Positions 25,877 through 36,100 of a DNA stretch of 64,000 nucleotides are shown piece after piece. The stretch is taken from contig NC_010729.1 in assembly GCF_000010505.1 (NCBI RefSeq), positions 124,001-188,000 on the forward strand, read 5' to 3'. Source of the DNA: Porphyromonas gingivalis ATCC 33277 (GTDB taxonomy: Bacteria > Bacteroidota > Bacteroidia > Bacteroidales > Porphyromonadaceae). Each line of letters opens with the position of its first letter. Within the stretch, counting starts at the first letter, position 1. The notes beneath the pieces are model-generated. The model saw only the letters and a list, made by a program, of their open reading frames with translations. It searched no databases and was not told where the DNA came from. Both the position numbers and the translations under genes were made by a program.

Positions 25877-28800
25877 CTATTGCGCTCTTACGGAGTCGGG
25901 TCGTGTGAGAGAATCGATGCCGATGCGGGCTTCTCCGGCTCTCTTAGTACGAAGTCGCCGGCCATCGAAATCATACTTGAAGATAAGGCCAAGGCCTTGC
26001 GTCGTCAGGGACTGACGCAGATATTGATAGAGGTTGTTATAGTGGTTGTAGGCTTTAATACGAATGGAGCCGGACGGATTGATTTTATATTCGGCATCAA
26101 ATTCGCCCACATAGGTATTCTGTAGATTAGGATTGTCCCGATAGCCCACATTCCCGTTGATAAGGAGACGGTTATTCAGCAAACGACTACTCAGGAGCAG
26201 TTCTATATCGGTGTCCTGAAAAGAGGTGTTGGTCGTCTTGATGCTCGTTCCTATCTGCACTTTGTCACTAAGGCTTCCGAGCATATTGGTGAGCTGCTGC
26301 GACAGAGTGGTGGTGGCCACTGCCGTCCAGTTGTCTGTACCGCTTCCCGAATTATAGACATTCTCCGGCGTATAAAACTTTCCTAAGACAAGAAGATAAA
26401 CGATCTGCTTCGTCATCGAATCTTCGCTGTGGATGAGACTGCGAACCCGACGCTCCAATTCGCTGTCGGAGTTGGGTAGCTTAATGTCGAAGCTGACAGC
26501 AGGCTGCAACATGGCACCATTGATCTGAAGCAGGCAATTCACCGGAATGGTAGTCCGTCTGACGTCGCTCACGAGAGACTCGTCCAAGTCGTTCAGATTG
26601 GCTGTCAGATTGTATTCGGCCGTTACATTCAGAGTTGCGTGCATCGGATTGCCGGCAAAATTCACACTACTGCCTTCTTTGATGCTGAAACGTTTTTGGA
26701 CAATCTGCCGGAGGTTGAAATTATAAGTGCCCGACAACAGTTCCAGCCCTCCGAATACATTCAGATCCCCCAATGTATGGTAATCGATACGCAAATCTCC
26801 ACCAGCTGATCCGCGTAAGCCATCACCGGTCTGCGGATCCAGTATCAAATCCACCTCTGCATCCGGTGTCACGCCTACATTCATGACCAGATGGAAATCC
26901 GTCTCCGGATCTCCTCCCGTAGCAGGTAGAGGTAGAGAAGGACGATCCGGCGAAGTTTCTTGTCTCGCTCGCTCACGGCTGCTTTTCGGATCTACGAATC
27001 GCAAGAAACGATACTCTTCCGCTGTCGTAGGCTGCGTAAAGTTCAGCACGATATGGGTTCCTTTTTCGGAAATCAGATTGACGTCGCATCTCATCCCCCC
27101 GGGCACATCGCGCAAATATGCAGCACCCGACACATAAACCTGGCCATGTATATTGGGGTTGTCCCGCTCCGGCACGTTATAAGCAAGTATATTACGAGCT
27201 TCACTGACTTTCAGATCCACTTTGATGTCATCGAAAGCGCGATGCGAGATATGTGCATTGAGTCGGGCCGTATGCCCGTCCGGATCGCTCACCAGCATAT
27301 TCTCGAAGCGCATCCGAGTAGGAGTGAATACGGCTTTCTGCCCATCGCATTCATACTCCGTATTCAAAGCCTTGACTCCGAAAGTCACATGCTCGGCCAT
27401 AACCTCCCCTTCTATGGTCAGATCGCTAAAATCGCCGAAGAGTCGCATGTTGCCCGAAGCATGTCCCTCCAGCTTATGACAGAACTCCGACAAGAAAGGT
27501 CCGATGAAGGCCACATCGGCATGCTTGGCATCGAATCGCAGATCCAGACCGGCGTGGGGATTGAATGGGCGGATATACCCCCAAGCTGACGTACTCGTAC
27601 CATCGGGATTGTGTACCGATGCATCCAAAAGGATCCTCTGCGTAGATTTCTCCCAAGAGCCGAAAGCCGATATGGGGCCCACGTCTATACCGTTGACAGT
27701 GAAGCTCTCGCCTGTAATGCGTGCCTGCATGAACTGCCGGTCTGCGATGTCGCTCAAGACAGCCTCTCCCGTCATTTCCACATCGAGCATGTCGAAGTCC
27801 ACTCCGGCCAAATCCAATATGTACTTCAGACTGATATGATCCACACGCACACGAAGCGAGTCGGAGGGCGAACTGCTGAGTACTCCCTCTGCTTCAATAG
27901 CCTTGCCTTCACTCTTGATAGAGAGGTCGCTGATCACAACCCTTTCAGGAGCCAACATAGCCTCGGCCGAGGCTATCTGCCACTCATACCGTCCGATGCG
28001 TGCCGTAGAGCGATCGAGACGAATATGAGTATTCAGCGATGAGTCCTCGTCCCGATGGAAGTTTGTGAGCAGCGATATAAATCCGTTTTTCGCTCCTCGC
28101 TTGTCCTGTCCCATATCCAGTCGGGTACGGATGCTGTCGTTTGCCACTGATGCTTTCAGGTTGAGGTCTCGTGTCGTGGCATCGCCATTCACATACAAGT
28201 CGGACCGACAGATGAGTTCGGCCTTCCCGGTGGATGAGTTCAAGGTCACCTCCGTATCCCGTAGCTCTTTGTTCATAATCATGAGCCTGTCGGTACGAAT
28301 GTGCAGATCGAGGCTTCGAAGCAATTCGGAATAGCCTGCCCTGATCCTGATAGAATCCGCTTCGGCCAAAGGCAACCGGAAGAAGCTGCACACTTCCTTG
28401 GGCAAAGAGCCGTCCAACGCCAAACGCAGACGGACATCCTCAGTCGGCACTCTTGCCTGCAACCTACGGGTCGCAAGTGCAGGAAGATGTGCGCCAACCA
28501 CTTCTTCGAGCATCGAAGGCAGCTTGGATAATGCGAACTCACCATCCAGTGCTCCCTCAAGGAAAGGGGAACTGAGGGTAATGGAGCTATGTCGCTCTAC
28601 CCTTGCCATAGCCAGTTTCACATTGTGCAGATGCAGTTCTTTGTCGGAGGTTTGCCAGTCCAGGGTATCTATTCGTATCGTTCCTGTCAGATCGTCAATA
28701 CGACTCCCGACCAATTCTCCGGAAGAAACCAGAAGAGCATCGGCCGATGGCAGTCCGAAGCCGGGCAAAAGTCGATCGGGACGAAGTTTGTGTGCTGTCA

Positions 28801-30334
28801 GATTCCATTCGAACCGGGAAGAACTCGAAGAGAAAGGCAGCCCCTCTCCGGCAGAGGATAGCCGAATATGGCCATTGGGGTCGTTCATATTCAGGATGCC
28901 TGACCACTGCCCCTTGTCGGCCTGTAAGTCGATCGTCAGATCCTCATAGGTATAGCCTCGGAAAGTCAGGTGCGACACGCGTCCCTCCACACTTCCCGAG
29001 AGGAGATTGCCGGCAGCCAGTCGGGCCTTCATCTTCAGGTCGAACGCCACATGTTCAGGCCAATCGTGCCGGTCTGCCATGAGCTTGGGTTCCAGTCTTT
29101 CGGTAGTCGCATGAGCATCTACATCGGCAAGTCGCCAGAGAGAATCGAGGCTGATGCTGCCTTGTATGGTCAAAGCTCCGGCATCCGTCTCCACACGAGT
29201 TTTCAGGCGCAGATCGTCCAGCCGGCCGTTAGCGGCTGCCATAATATCGATAGCACCCAAGTGGCGCATTTGAGTGGAGAGCTTATCAGGGAAAAGACGT
29301 TCTGCCAGCATGTAGGCCCGGACTCCGAGCTTAAGCTCATCCAACCGGAGTCTGACATGCATCCGTTCCTTTTTTCCTATTTCTGCCAACCCTATGCCTG
29401 CCTGCAAGGTCAGTTCATCGCCATAGTTCATACTGATTTCAGGCAGAACCGCTTCGCCGGAAGCGACTGTCAGCTCGGGCACAGAAAGATTCAATATATC
29501 ATCCATCGTATCGAGTGCCGGGAGCAAACCTTTCAGGTCGGAGGGACGGATCCGTCCGCCCAAGTCCGTCACCCTTATGGCAGGCAAGGCAGAGCTTTCG
29601 GGCGAGAGAATACAGTATCCGGAGACCATACCGATGTGACTATTCGGCAAAGAGATATGAAGACGAGCCACTCCCAAAGTGTCGCCACGAAGACTGACAT
29701 CGGCATGCAGTTCTTTGAGATCGAGACCGGTATTTTTTTCGAGAAAAGAAAGATGGCGCAGCTGAGCTTTCAGTCCCGTACTGTCCGCTTGGAAAAGACG
29801 TACCTTGGCATTCAAGTCGAGCAATCCCAATGTGTCGGATTGGGCCTTGTACAATCCCGAAGCAGAGAGCCGGCAGTTCCTGAGCAAGATGGTATTGATA
29901 TTGAGTCGTAGCCGGCTCGGCTCTTCCGGATTCTTACTTTTCAGAGCATCCAGAAGGAACTGAATGTTCAGAGCCGTATCGGGACGCGAACGATATACAT
30001 CGAGTTCGCCTTTGAACAGACGAGCAGAGGAGAAGCTCAGACGGCCTTTCAAAAGAGGGAGCAGATCCAGCCCCCCGGTCAAACGTTCGGCTGACACCGC
30101 AGGACGACGGGCACGATCGAAGATGACAATATCGTCGATCTCCATTTGTCGCCACCAGCCAATGCTGATGTGCCCGATGCGGACATGCGTTCCGAGTGCT
30201 TTGGATAGCTCGGTCTGCACACGTCCGGCGACGGAACGCTTCACTGACGGAATTTGCAAAATCAGATTGGGAAGGATCAACAGGCAAAAAGCAACAGTCA
30301 GCACGGCCACGACGATCCATTTGGAGCGACGCAT
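25877..30334 (-). CDS. TamB-like translocation/assembly protein (paralogue 1)
   Basis: A 1,485-residue AsmA/TamB-type protein: one N-terminal membrane anchor (WIVVAVLTVAFCLLILPNLI), a very long repetitive beta region forming a lipid-conducting groove across the periplasm, and a C-terminal TamB (DUF490) domain (about 1,050-1,480: GDLNVFGGLELLSGTYNFNL, KLPNSDSELERRVRSLI). Such proteins span the envelope and work with a TamA/BamA-type barrel or in phospholipid transfer. The frame is open to a TTG at 30424, but the -7 box at 30422-30429 overlaps that codon, so the ATG at 30334 is taken. It differs from the second TamB at 33181, which lies in an operon with tamL; the division of labour is unknown. 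Confidence 0.85.
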   Translation of the reverse strand: MRRSKWIVVAVLTVAFCLLILPNLILQIPSVKRSVAGRVQTELSKALGTHVRIGHISIGWWRQMEIDDIVIFDRARRPAVSAERLTGGLDLLPLLKGRLSFSSARLFKGELDVYRSRPDTALNIQFLLDALKSKNPEEPSRLRLNINTILLRNCRLSASGLYKAQSDTLGLLDLNAKVRLFQADSTGLKAQLRHLSFLEKNTGLDLKELHADVSLRGDTLGVARLHISLPNSHIGMVSGYCILSPESSALPAIRVTDLGGRIRPSDLKGLLPALDTMDDILNLSVPELTVASGEAVLPEISMNYGDELTLQAGIGLAEIGKKERMHVRLRLDELKLGVRAYMLAERLFPDKLSTQMRHLGAIDIMAAANGRLDDLRLKTRVETDAGALTIQGSISLDSLWRLADVDAHATTERLEPKLMADRHDWPEHVAFDLKMKARLAAGNLLSGSVEGRVSHLTFRGYTYEDLTIDLQADKGQWSGILNMNDPNGHIRLSSAGEGLPFSSSSSRFEWNLTAHKLRPDRLLPGFGLPSADALLVSSGELVGSRIDDLTGTIRIDTLDWQTSDKELHLHNVKLAMARVERHSSITLSSPFLEGALDGEFALSKLPSMLEEVVGAHLPALATRRLQARVPTEDVRLRLALDGSLPKEVCSFFRLPLAEADSIRIRAGYSELLRSLDLHIRTDRLMIMNKELRDTEVTLNSSTGKAELICRSDLYVNGDATTRDLNLKASVANDSIRTRLDMGQDKRGAKNGFISLLTNFHRDEDSSLNTHIRLDRSTARIGRYEWQIASAEAMLAPERVVISDLSIKSEGKAIEAEGVLSSSPSDSLRVRVDHISLKYILDLAGVDFDMLDVEMTGEAVLSDIADRQFMQARITGESFTVNGIDVGPISAFGSWEKSTQRILLDASVHNPDGTSTSAWGYIRPFNPHAGLDLRFDAKHADVAFIGPFLSEFCHKLEGHASGNMRLFGDFSDLTIEGEVMAEHVTFGVKALNTEYECDGQKAVFTPTRMRFENMLVSDPDGHTARLNAHISHRAFDDIKVDLKVSEARNILAYNVPERDNPNIHGQVYVSGAAYLRDVPGGMRCDVNLISEKGTHIVLNFTQPTTAEEYRFLRFVDPKSSRERARQETSPDRPSLPLPATGGDPETDFHLVMNVGVTPDAEVDLILDPQTGDGLRGSAGGDLRIDYHTLGDLNVFGGLELLSGTYNFNLRQIVQKRFSIKEGSSVNFAGNPMHATLNVTAEYNLTANLNDLDESLVSDVRRTTIPVNCLLQINGAMLQPAVSFDIKLPNSDSELERRVRSLIHSEDSMTKQIVYLLVLGKFYTPENVYNSGSGTDNWTAVATTTLSQQLTNMLGSLSDKVQIGTSIKTTNTSFQDTDIELLLSSRLLNNRLLINGNVGYRDNPNLQNTYVGEFDAEYKINPSGSIRIKAYNHYNNLYQYLRQSLTTQGLGLIFKYDFDGRRLRTKRAGEARIGIDSLTRPDSVRAQ

Positions 30335-30421
30335 AGCCTTGCGATAACGACGGATAAACCGGATGAGACCGGCTGACAGTTTTTTCCTTTGACTCACGCA
30401 GACAACTTTACTTTCAAGTGG

Positions 30422-30429
30422 CAAAGATA
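30422..30429 (-). promoter_or_regulatory. Promoter -7 box of the first TamB-like gene
   Basis: The minus strand reads TATCTTTG. It overlaps the TTG that would begin the longest frame, so translation must begin downstream, most likely at 30334. Confidence 0.65.
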
Positions 30430-30845
30430 CTTACATTCCTTAGCTTAAAAGTCGAAAAAGAGATCCGCCGAAGCTCCCCCAAAAGAGGAATCCTGTAAAA
30501 ACCGAAAATCTGTAATATACTGTATGAAAAGTCTAACAAAATCCCTATCGGTACTCCCGATAAAGAAAACACGAGCGGCAAGACACAAAAAAACGGAACC
30601 GAAAAATCCGAAATAGTCGTTCGGCGATCAAAAAATTCTCGCTCGTCTTTTTTTCGCTTTTGGTTCGAGATTTGGAAAAAAGACAAACCGCAAATCTGAA
30701 ATCATGGCGCGAGTTTTTCCCGATTTTTCGTTCGCTTTTTGTCTGTTGCGACTACTCTATCAGCAGCCGATAACAGATTTTATCACAAATGGGTATTCGG
30801 AGTTTTGTATCGAACGAAGGGGCTGATCTTCTTTCGCTGTTCCTC
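30430..30845. other. Intergenic region with degenerate hairpin repeat
   Basis: Between the two tam units. It contains a weak member of the dispersed element family (about 30595-30745, with ATGGCGCGAGTTTTT and many A/T runs). No gene is seen. Confidence 0.45.
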
Positions 30846-33173
30846 TTAGAAGGGATAGCCGACAGCCAAATGGAAACCGATGGCATCCTTAAAGCGTGGG
30901 ATATTGTAGTAACCTTTCTTACCCGTATTGTAAGGAAGGTGGAGACCGAAGCCGACATCGACACGAACCACGAGAAATGCCAGATCGTAGCGAAGGCCGA
31001 CACCGGTGCCGAGAGCGATGCTATTCAGGAAATTGCTCACCGATCCCACTTCGGACAGAGCACCGCCCGGACGGGAAGGGTCCTCCCTCAAGAGCCAAAC
31101 GTTGCCCGCATCGAGGAAAACGGCTGCGTGGAGATCCCCGAAAAGCTTGCCTCTATATTCCACGTTGGCTTCGAGTTTGAATTCGCCCACCTGATCCAAA
31201 TAGGAATACTGATTGTCGGAATCCGGATTGAACCGTCCGGGGCCGATGCTACGGACGGTGAAAGCTCTGATACTATTGGCACCGCCTACATAGAACTGCT
31301 CGCTATAGGGTGCCACTCGCATATTGCCATAGCTATATATCACGCCTGTTCCGAAACGGGTTGCCAGTGACTGATTGCGGTCTATGGTATAGGAATAGCG
31401 CAGTTCTCCCGTGGCTTTGATGAACTGAGAGAAGGGAACGCCGACGAAATTCTTGGTGTCGCTGTACTTCTTGCCGGCTGCCAGATAGATCAGATTCAGG
31501 AGATTGCCTGCCTCGGATAGTCCGAATTGCATCCAAAGATGATGAGGACTTTTCTCTGAAACGGATTTGTTGAACGTATAGATATACCCCATTTGAGCAA
31601 GGAACTGACTCTGAAGGCTGAGCAGCAGGGGCGGATTGTTCGCCGTAATGGCCTGGAAAGTTTCTGTCTGATGCCCCAGGAGGTTGTAGTTGAGCTTGAG
31701 CGGGAAAATAGCATGCCGGTGTTCCTTGGAGGGCTGAAATTCGTAGGTGGTCGAAAAGCCGAAAGAGTACATGCTAAAGTAGTGTGCCCTGTTCAGCGCG
31801 GTGGCAGAAGCCTGAAAAGTCGTAGTCGTGGGGTAGTAATAGTATTTGTCCAGCAGACCGGGAAATACAATCGAGGGAAACGAGAGGTTCACGGCCGTAT
31901 TCATGTTGTACGAATTTATATCGATCAGCCGATTGCTGTTATTTTCGGGACGATTGCCGGTCTCCCACTCATACGATCCACCGATATTCCAAGAAAGATT
32001 TTCTCCTCCGCCGAATACATTGCGCCGAGCAAGAGCAAAATTCAGTCCGGGACCGATGAAGTCATTGCTCTTGCTCGTGAACAAGGTCTCTAATGATGCA
32101 TCCCAAGGTTTGTCGAGGGTGGTTAGCAGTCGCACATCCAAAAGGCCGGAAATGGAATCGCGTTGCAAAAAATTGAGATCGATAACGGAGAAGGCTCCCA
32201 AACGAGCCAAGGATTTGCGTGTCGTCTCATCGTCTTTCTGCCGATACAGATTGCCGGGGAAGAAACGAAAGCGTTTGGCCAAAATCTTGGGGCGAACCGG
32301 CATTTTACGATAGTAAAGGACTTTCATATCCTCCACTTCGAGCGAGTCTGTCGGGCTTTCTCCGTTCATTCCGAGCAGGACTGCAGTCCGTTTCCCTATC
32401 CTCCACGGGCGCATGGCTTGGGGTGGAGTATCTTCCGAGAGCTTGGCTCGCAGGCATACGGCACCTCTTACGAGGAGGGTATCGGCTTCGTAGATAATAT
32501 CCTGTGGGCGGAAGTAGTAGTAACCATTGTCTCTCAGCAGGGCACTGATGGTCTGACGCTCTTCGTGCAGCTTTGCCAAATTGAACTGGTCTCCTTTCCT
32601 GATCAAAGACGGAGTCTGCCTGTAAGCCAGAATGCTGTCGGGGAAAGTGCTGATCGGTAAGGGAATGATGCTGTCGTAATGATAAGGAGAGGCCATATCC
32701 ACCGTATAGGAGACTTTGGCCTTGAGCGAGTCCTTTTTCAGAGTGGTCACACTGCTTTTTACTTTAGCGTCGAAGTACCCGTGTTCGCGGAGGATGTTCG
32801 TCGCCACCTTAGCCCGACTATCGGATTTGACCTGACTGGTGAAAACCGGCTTGGCGGCAAACTTGTCGAATATCCATTTCGAAATGACAGTGGAATCCCC
32901 CACGAAGCTGTTGTATAGCCATAGCCCGAATGGTATCTTGGGTAAGGAGGCACTCGCACTGCCGAAAATAGCTCCATTGGGTGTGACTTTCAGTGTACTC
33001 TCCACTTCGGTCAGAGCCTGTTGGCCAGCGTGGCTCTTGTCCTGCCGGAGTATCTGTGTCTTGCCCATTCCGATATACAGCTGTTCGCCTTCCGGCAGGT
33101 TCTTCGTGGTGGAGCAGGCACCTGTCAGTAGGACAAAAAGGATGGGGAGGAATACTTGCCGTAATACTTTCAT
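30846..33173 (-). CDS. tamL: TamL: BamA/TamA-family outer-membrane lipoprotein
   Basis: A 775-residue Omp85-family protein. Unlike proteobacterial TamA it has a lipoprotein signal (LLTGAC, lipidated C20), the hallmark of Bacteroidota TamL. Order: POTRA-like periplasmic domains (about 25-370), then a 16-strand barrel with the Omp85 segment EQFYVGGANSIRAFTVRSIG (the VRGF-like loop) and the C-terminal beta signal HLAVGYPF. It would insert or modify outer-membrane proteins with its TamB partner. The ATG at 33173 is only 7 bases after the end of the upstream tamB, so both are read from one transcript. Confidence 0.9.
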   Translation of the reverse strand: MKVLRQVFLPILFVLLTGACSTTKNLPEGEQLYIGMGKTQILRQDKSHAGQQALTEVESTLKVTPNGAIFGSASASLPKIPFGLWLYNSFVGDSTVISKWIFDKFAAKPVFTSQVKSDSRAKVATNILREHGYFDAKVKSSVTTLKKDSLKAKVSYTVDMASPYHYDSIIPLPISTFPDSILAYRQTPSLIRKGDQFNLAKLHEERQTISALLRDNGYYYFRPQDIIYEADTLLVRGAVCLRAKLSEDTPPQAMRPWRIGKRTAVLLGMNGESPTDSLEVEDMKVLYYRKMPVRPKILAKRFRFFPGNLYRQKDDETTRKSLARLGAFSVIDLNFLQRDSISGLLDVRLLTTLDKPWDASLETLFTSKSNDFIGPGLNFALARRNVFGGGENLSWNIGGSYEWETGNRPENNSNRLIDINSYNMNTAVNLSFPSIVFPGLLDKYYYYPTTTTFQASATALNRAHYFSMYSFGFSTTYEFQPSKEHRHAIFPLKLNYNLLGHQTETFQAITANNPPLLLSLQSQFLAQMGYIYTFNKSVSEKSPHHLWMQFGLSEAGNLLNLIYLAAGKKYSDTKNFVGVPFSQFIKATGELRYSYTIDRNQSLATRFGTGVIYSYGNMRVAPYSEQFYVGGANSIRAFTVRSIGPGRFNPDSDNQYSYLDQVGEFKLEANVEYRGKLFGDLHAAVFLDAGNVWLLREDPSRPGGALSEVGSVSNFLNSIALGTGVGLRYDLAFLVVRVDVGFGLHLPYNTGKKGYYNIPRFKDAIGFHLAVGYPF

Positions 33174-33180
33174 CGGATTC

Positions 33181-36100
33181 TTATCGCTTTGTCGGAATGA
33201 TATCCGTCTGCACGGATACCGGCTCCTCTTCGGGTTTGAGAGCTTCTGCTTTCGGCACTATGGTTTTCGTCTCTTTCTTCTTGCCGAAACGGAACAGATC
33301 GGACAAGCGCGCCAGCTTTCGGCTGATCACATAGCCGATACCGGTCTCCGTTATCTCTCCTTCGAGCAGATTTTCATTGTTCTTCTTGTGGAAGAGTTTG
33401 AGGTGCTGTGCTCCTGATTTGTCCAGACGGTACTCCACGGATACGTTGTCCACCAATGTCCTTTCCTTATTGGTCGGCACATTGGAGCCGGAAGCGACAG
33501 ATCCTCCGATCACGACACGGATCCTGTTGTCATAGAACTGTTTGCTGAAGCTGTACGTGAAGTCCGTATATGTACCGCCGCCATCGGTGCCATCGTGACT
33601 TTCCATACCGATGTTCAGTCCGGAGCCATCGAATACCTTGCCCAAAGCACTGTTGATCATTCCCTGAGCATAGCTGCTGAGTGCATTGTCAAAGTTGAAC
33701 CCACTCGATTGCGAAGCCAAATAAGAGCCTGTTGCCAAGAGTCCGATGGCCTGCTTGGAACGCTCTTCCGGCCCCATACTTCGCAGTTGGGTTTGGATAG
33801 AGAAGTCCTCCGGTGCTTCGACATCAAACACCAAATCCATATTCTTGAGCGTTTCTTTGACGATGATACCAACATCGAAATTCACCTTTCTCGACGTCTT
33901 GCTACCGCTCTCCATCACATCGGCACGTACTCGCTGCACTGCTTTGAAGTTGACGTAAGGCTCTTGTGCATTGCCGCTCCACTGTACGTAGCTCGATGGG
34001 TCGATAGTGAAGACCTGCTTACCCACGACGGGGAGCGTATAGCGCATGGTGCCGCCACCACTCATACTGTACCGTCCGGTCAAACTCATTTCCCCGTAAG
34101 CCGGCATAGTGAAAGTCATGTCTCCTCCTCCTTGCAACTCCAGATAGTCTTGATGTCCGGCCGAGAGATCGACACCCAACTGTACAACCGGATCAATATG
34201 AATCCGAACAAGCATATTCATCCCACCGAAGGATGCTCTTTCCTTTTCCATCTCAGCCTGCGATCGGATCATGATCGTATCGGAAAAGTCCATGAAATTC
34301 ACCACATCGCCCATCCGACTTTCCGTTTCCAGATCTGCACCAGTATACACATACGTGCATGAAGTGCCACCGTGAATATCCAGAGAGCCCGAAATCGCAA
34401 GTGCTTGCAGAGGACCGCGAAGGGAAAGATCGGTGGAGGCAATCAGTTTGCCATACAGCAAGTCGCCCTGATTTCTTTTGCTGTCCAACACGGTCATCTC
34501 ATCTGCCAGCATCTTCAGATTGGCTGTCATGGCTCTGGCTCCTGTCAGGATTACTTCTCCATTAAGATTAAGACCGTCTTGCGCCTTTTCTTGAGCGCGT
34601 ATCTGATAATTGTCGAAAACCAATTTGTGACGATCGAAGACCAGTGGCTTGTCCGAAAAATAGAATGTATTGCCGATCATCGGCGAATAGACCGATGCAT
34701 CCCGCATATTCAGTTGACCATCGATCAGAGGGCTATCCGTTTTACCGGCGATAGCAAGTTTTCCCTCGATGAAACCGGAGAGGGAAGCTCTTTCCGCTCC
34801 GATAAATGGATTGGCGATGGCGAGCGGGAATCCGTTAAGGATGGCAGCCATATCGAGATTGTTTCCACGGATACCTCCATGGTAGATGCCATCGAGATTG
34901 AGGGCAGCATTTCCATTGTAGCTTATCTCTGCTGTCACGTAGTGCGAATGATCGTTACGGGGTTCATAGAACAGAGAGGATGCAATGTTGCCGATAGACT
35001 TGCCTTCAAATTCGAACTCATTGACAGAGAGATCTCCGGTAATCGTAGTGATACCGTTCTCTCCCCCCGTACGGGATAGTCGTGCATAAGCGAAAAATCT
35101 GCCGGCTATATTAGGAAGAGGAGACATCCGGACGTATTGTTGCAGCCGCAGGTTGCGGATATTCAGGCCTATCTCTTCCAAATCAGGAATGGTATCATTG
35201 GTCTGCACGGACAAGTATTGCCCGTCCTCGCTGCTTAGTTCAAGTGAGGCAGACAGACGTTTGTCCTCGTTTCGATAGAAGATACGATTGTCCTTGCTGG
35301 CAATAAAACGATTATAGGCCAACACGACGGGCTCCGATTCGATGAAGTTGAGTCCGTAGCCGCTTTCGTCCCAGAATCCGTGAATGCCAATGCGGTAGGC
35401 ATCCTGTTTTGCTCCATCGGCCAAATTCAGGCGCAGATTCAACCCCTGGAGGGTAGCATCCGCCACCACTTTGCCATACATGGCCGGTTGACGACGGAAA
35501 CGATTCTTATCCATGGTCAGTGTGAGTCGGATCATGCGATCATACTTGTTCAAAATCGAATCCGCCAACTCTGCCGAATTGGCTGAATCCGGCGCGAACA
35601 TACCGTATTGTGAGAGCGTAGCAATGTCCAGATGTAAACGATCGACGCGGAGCGTATCGCGCTGCAAACCCTGCAAATCCATATACCCCTCCACCCCGTT
35701 TTCGGGCGAAACTGTCAGCTTGCCACGGATGGAATTGTATTTCATACCGTTTACTTCCATCAAGTCGTGGAGCGGATTGTACCGATCGGCTTGCAAGGTA
35801 AAAGTCACATGAGGCAGCTCTTGAAAAATCGAAGAGAGTCGTAGACGCTGAATAGAGTCGTTGCGGAATGTCTCTATCTTCTTCCCGAGAGATTGGGACA
35901 CGACCGTAACGGCATCTATGCCTTCTCCCACTCTGAGAGCCATCTTCAAGTCGCCCGACACGAGATCCAGACGGATGCTATCGGGATCGGTATCGGCTAA
36001 TATATCTACTCGCTCCGGTATTACTTTATAGCGTTCGAGCTGCATGTAACAATCGTGTACCGAGGCTTCGAACCGATGTGTCTGAGCCAAATCGCTTTTC

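Noticed and set aside
28969-29911. A 313-codon plus-strand frame inside the TamB-like gene
   Set aside because: Antisense shadow of a long, compositionally regular gene with signature TamB domain.
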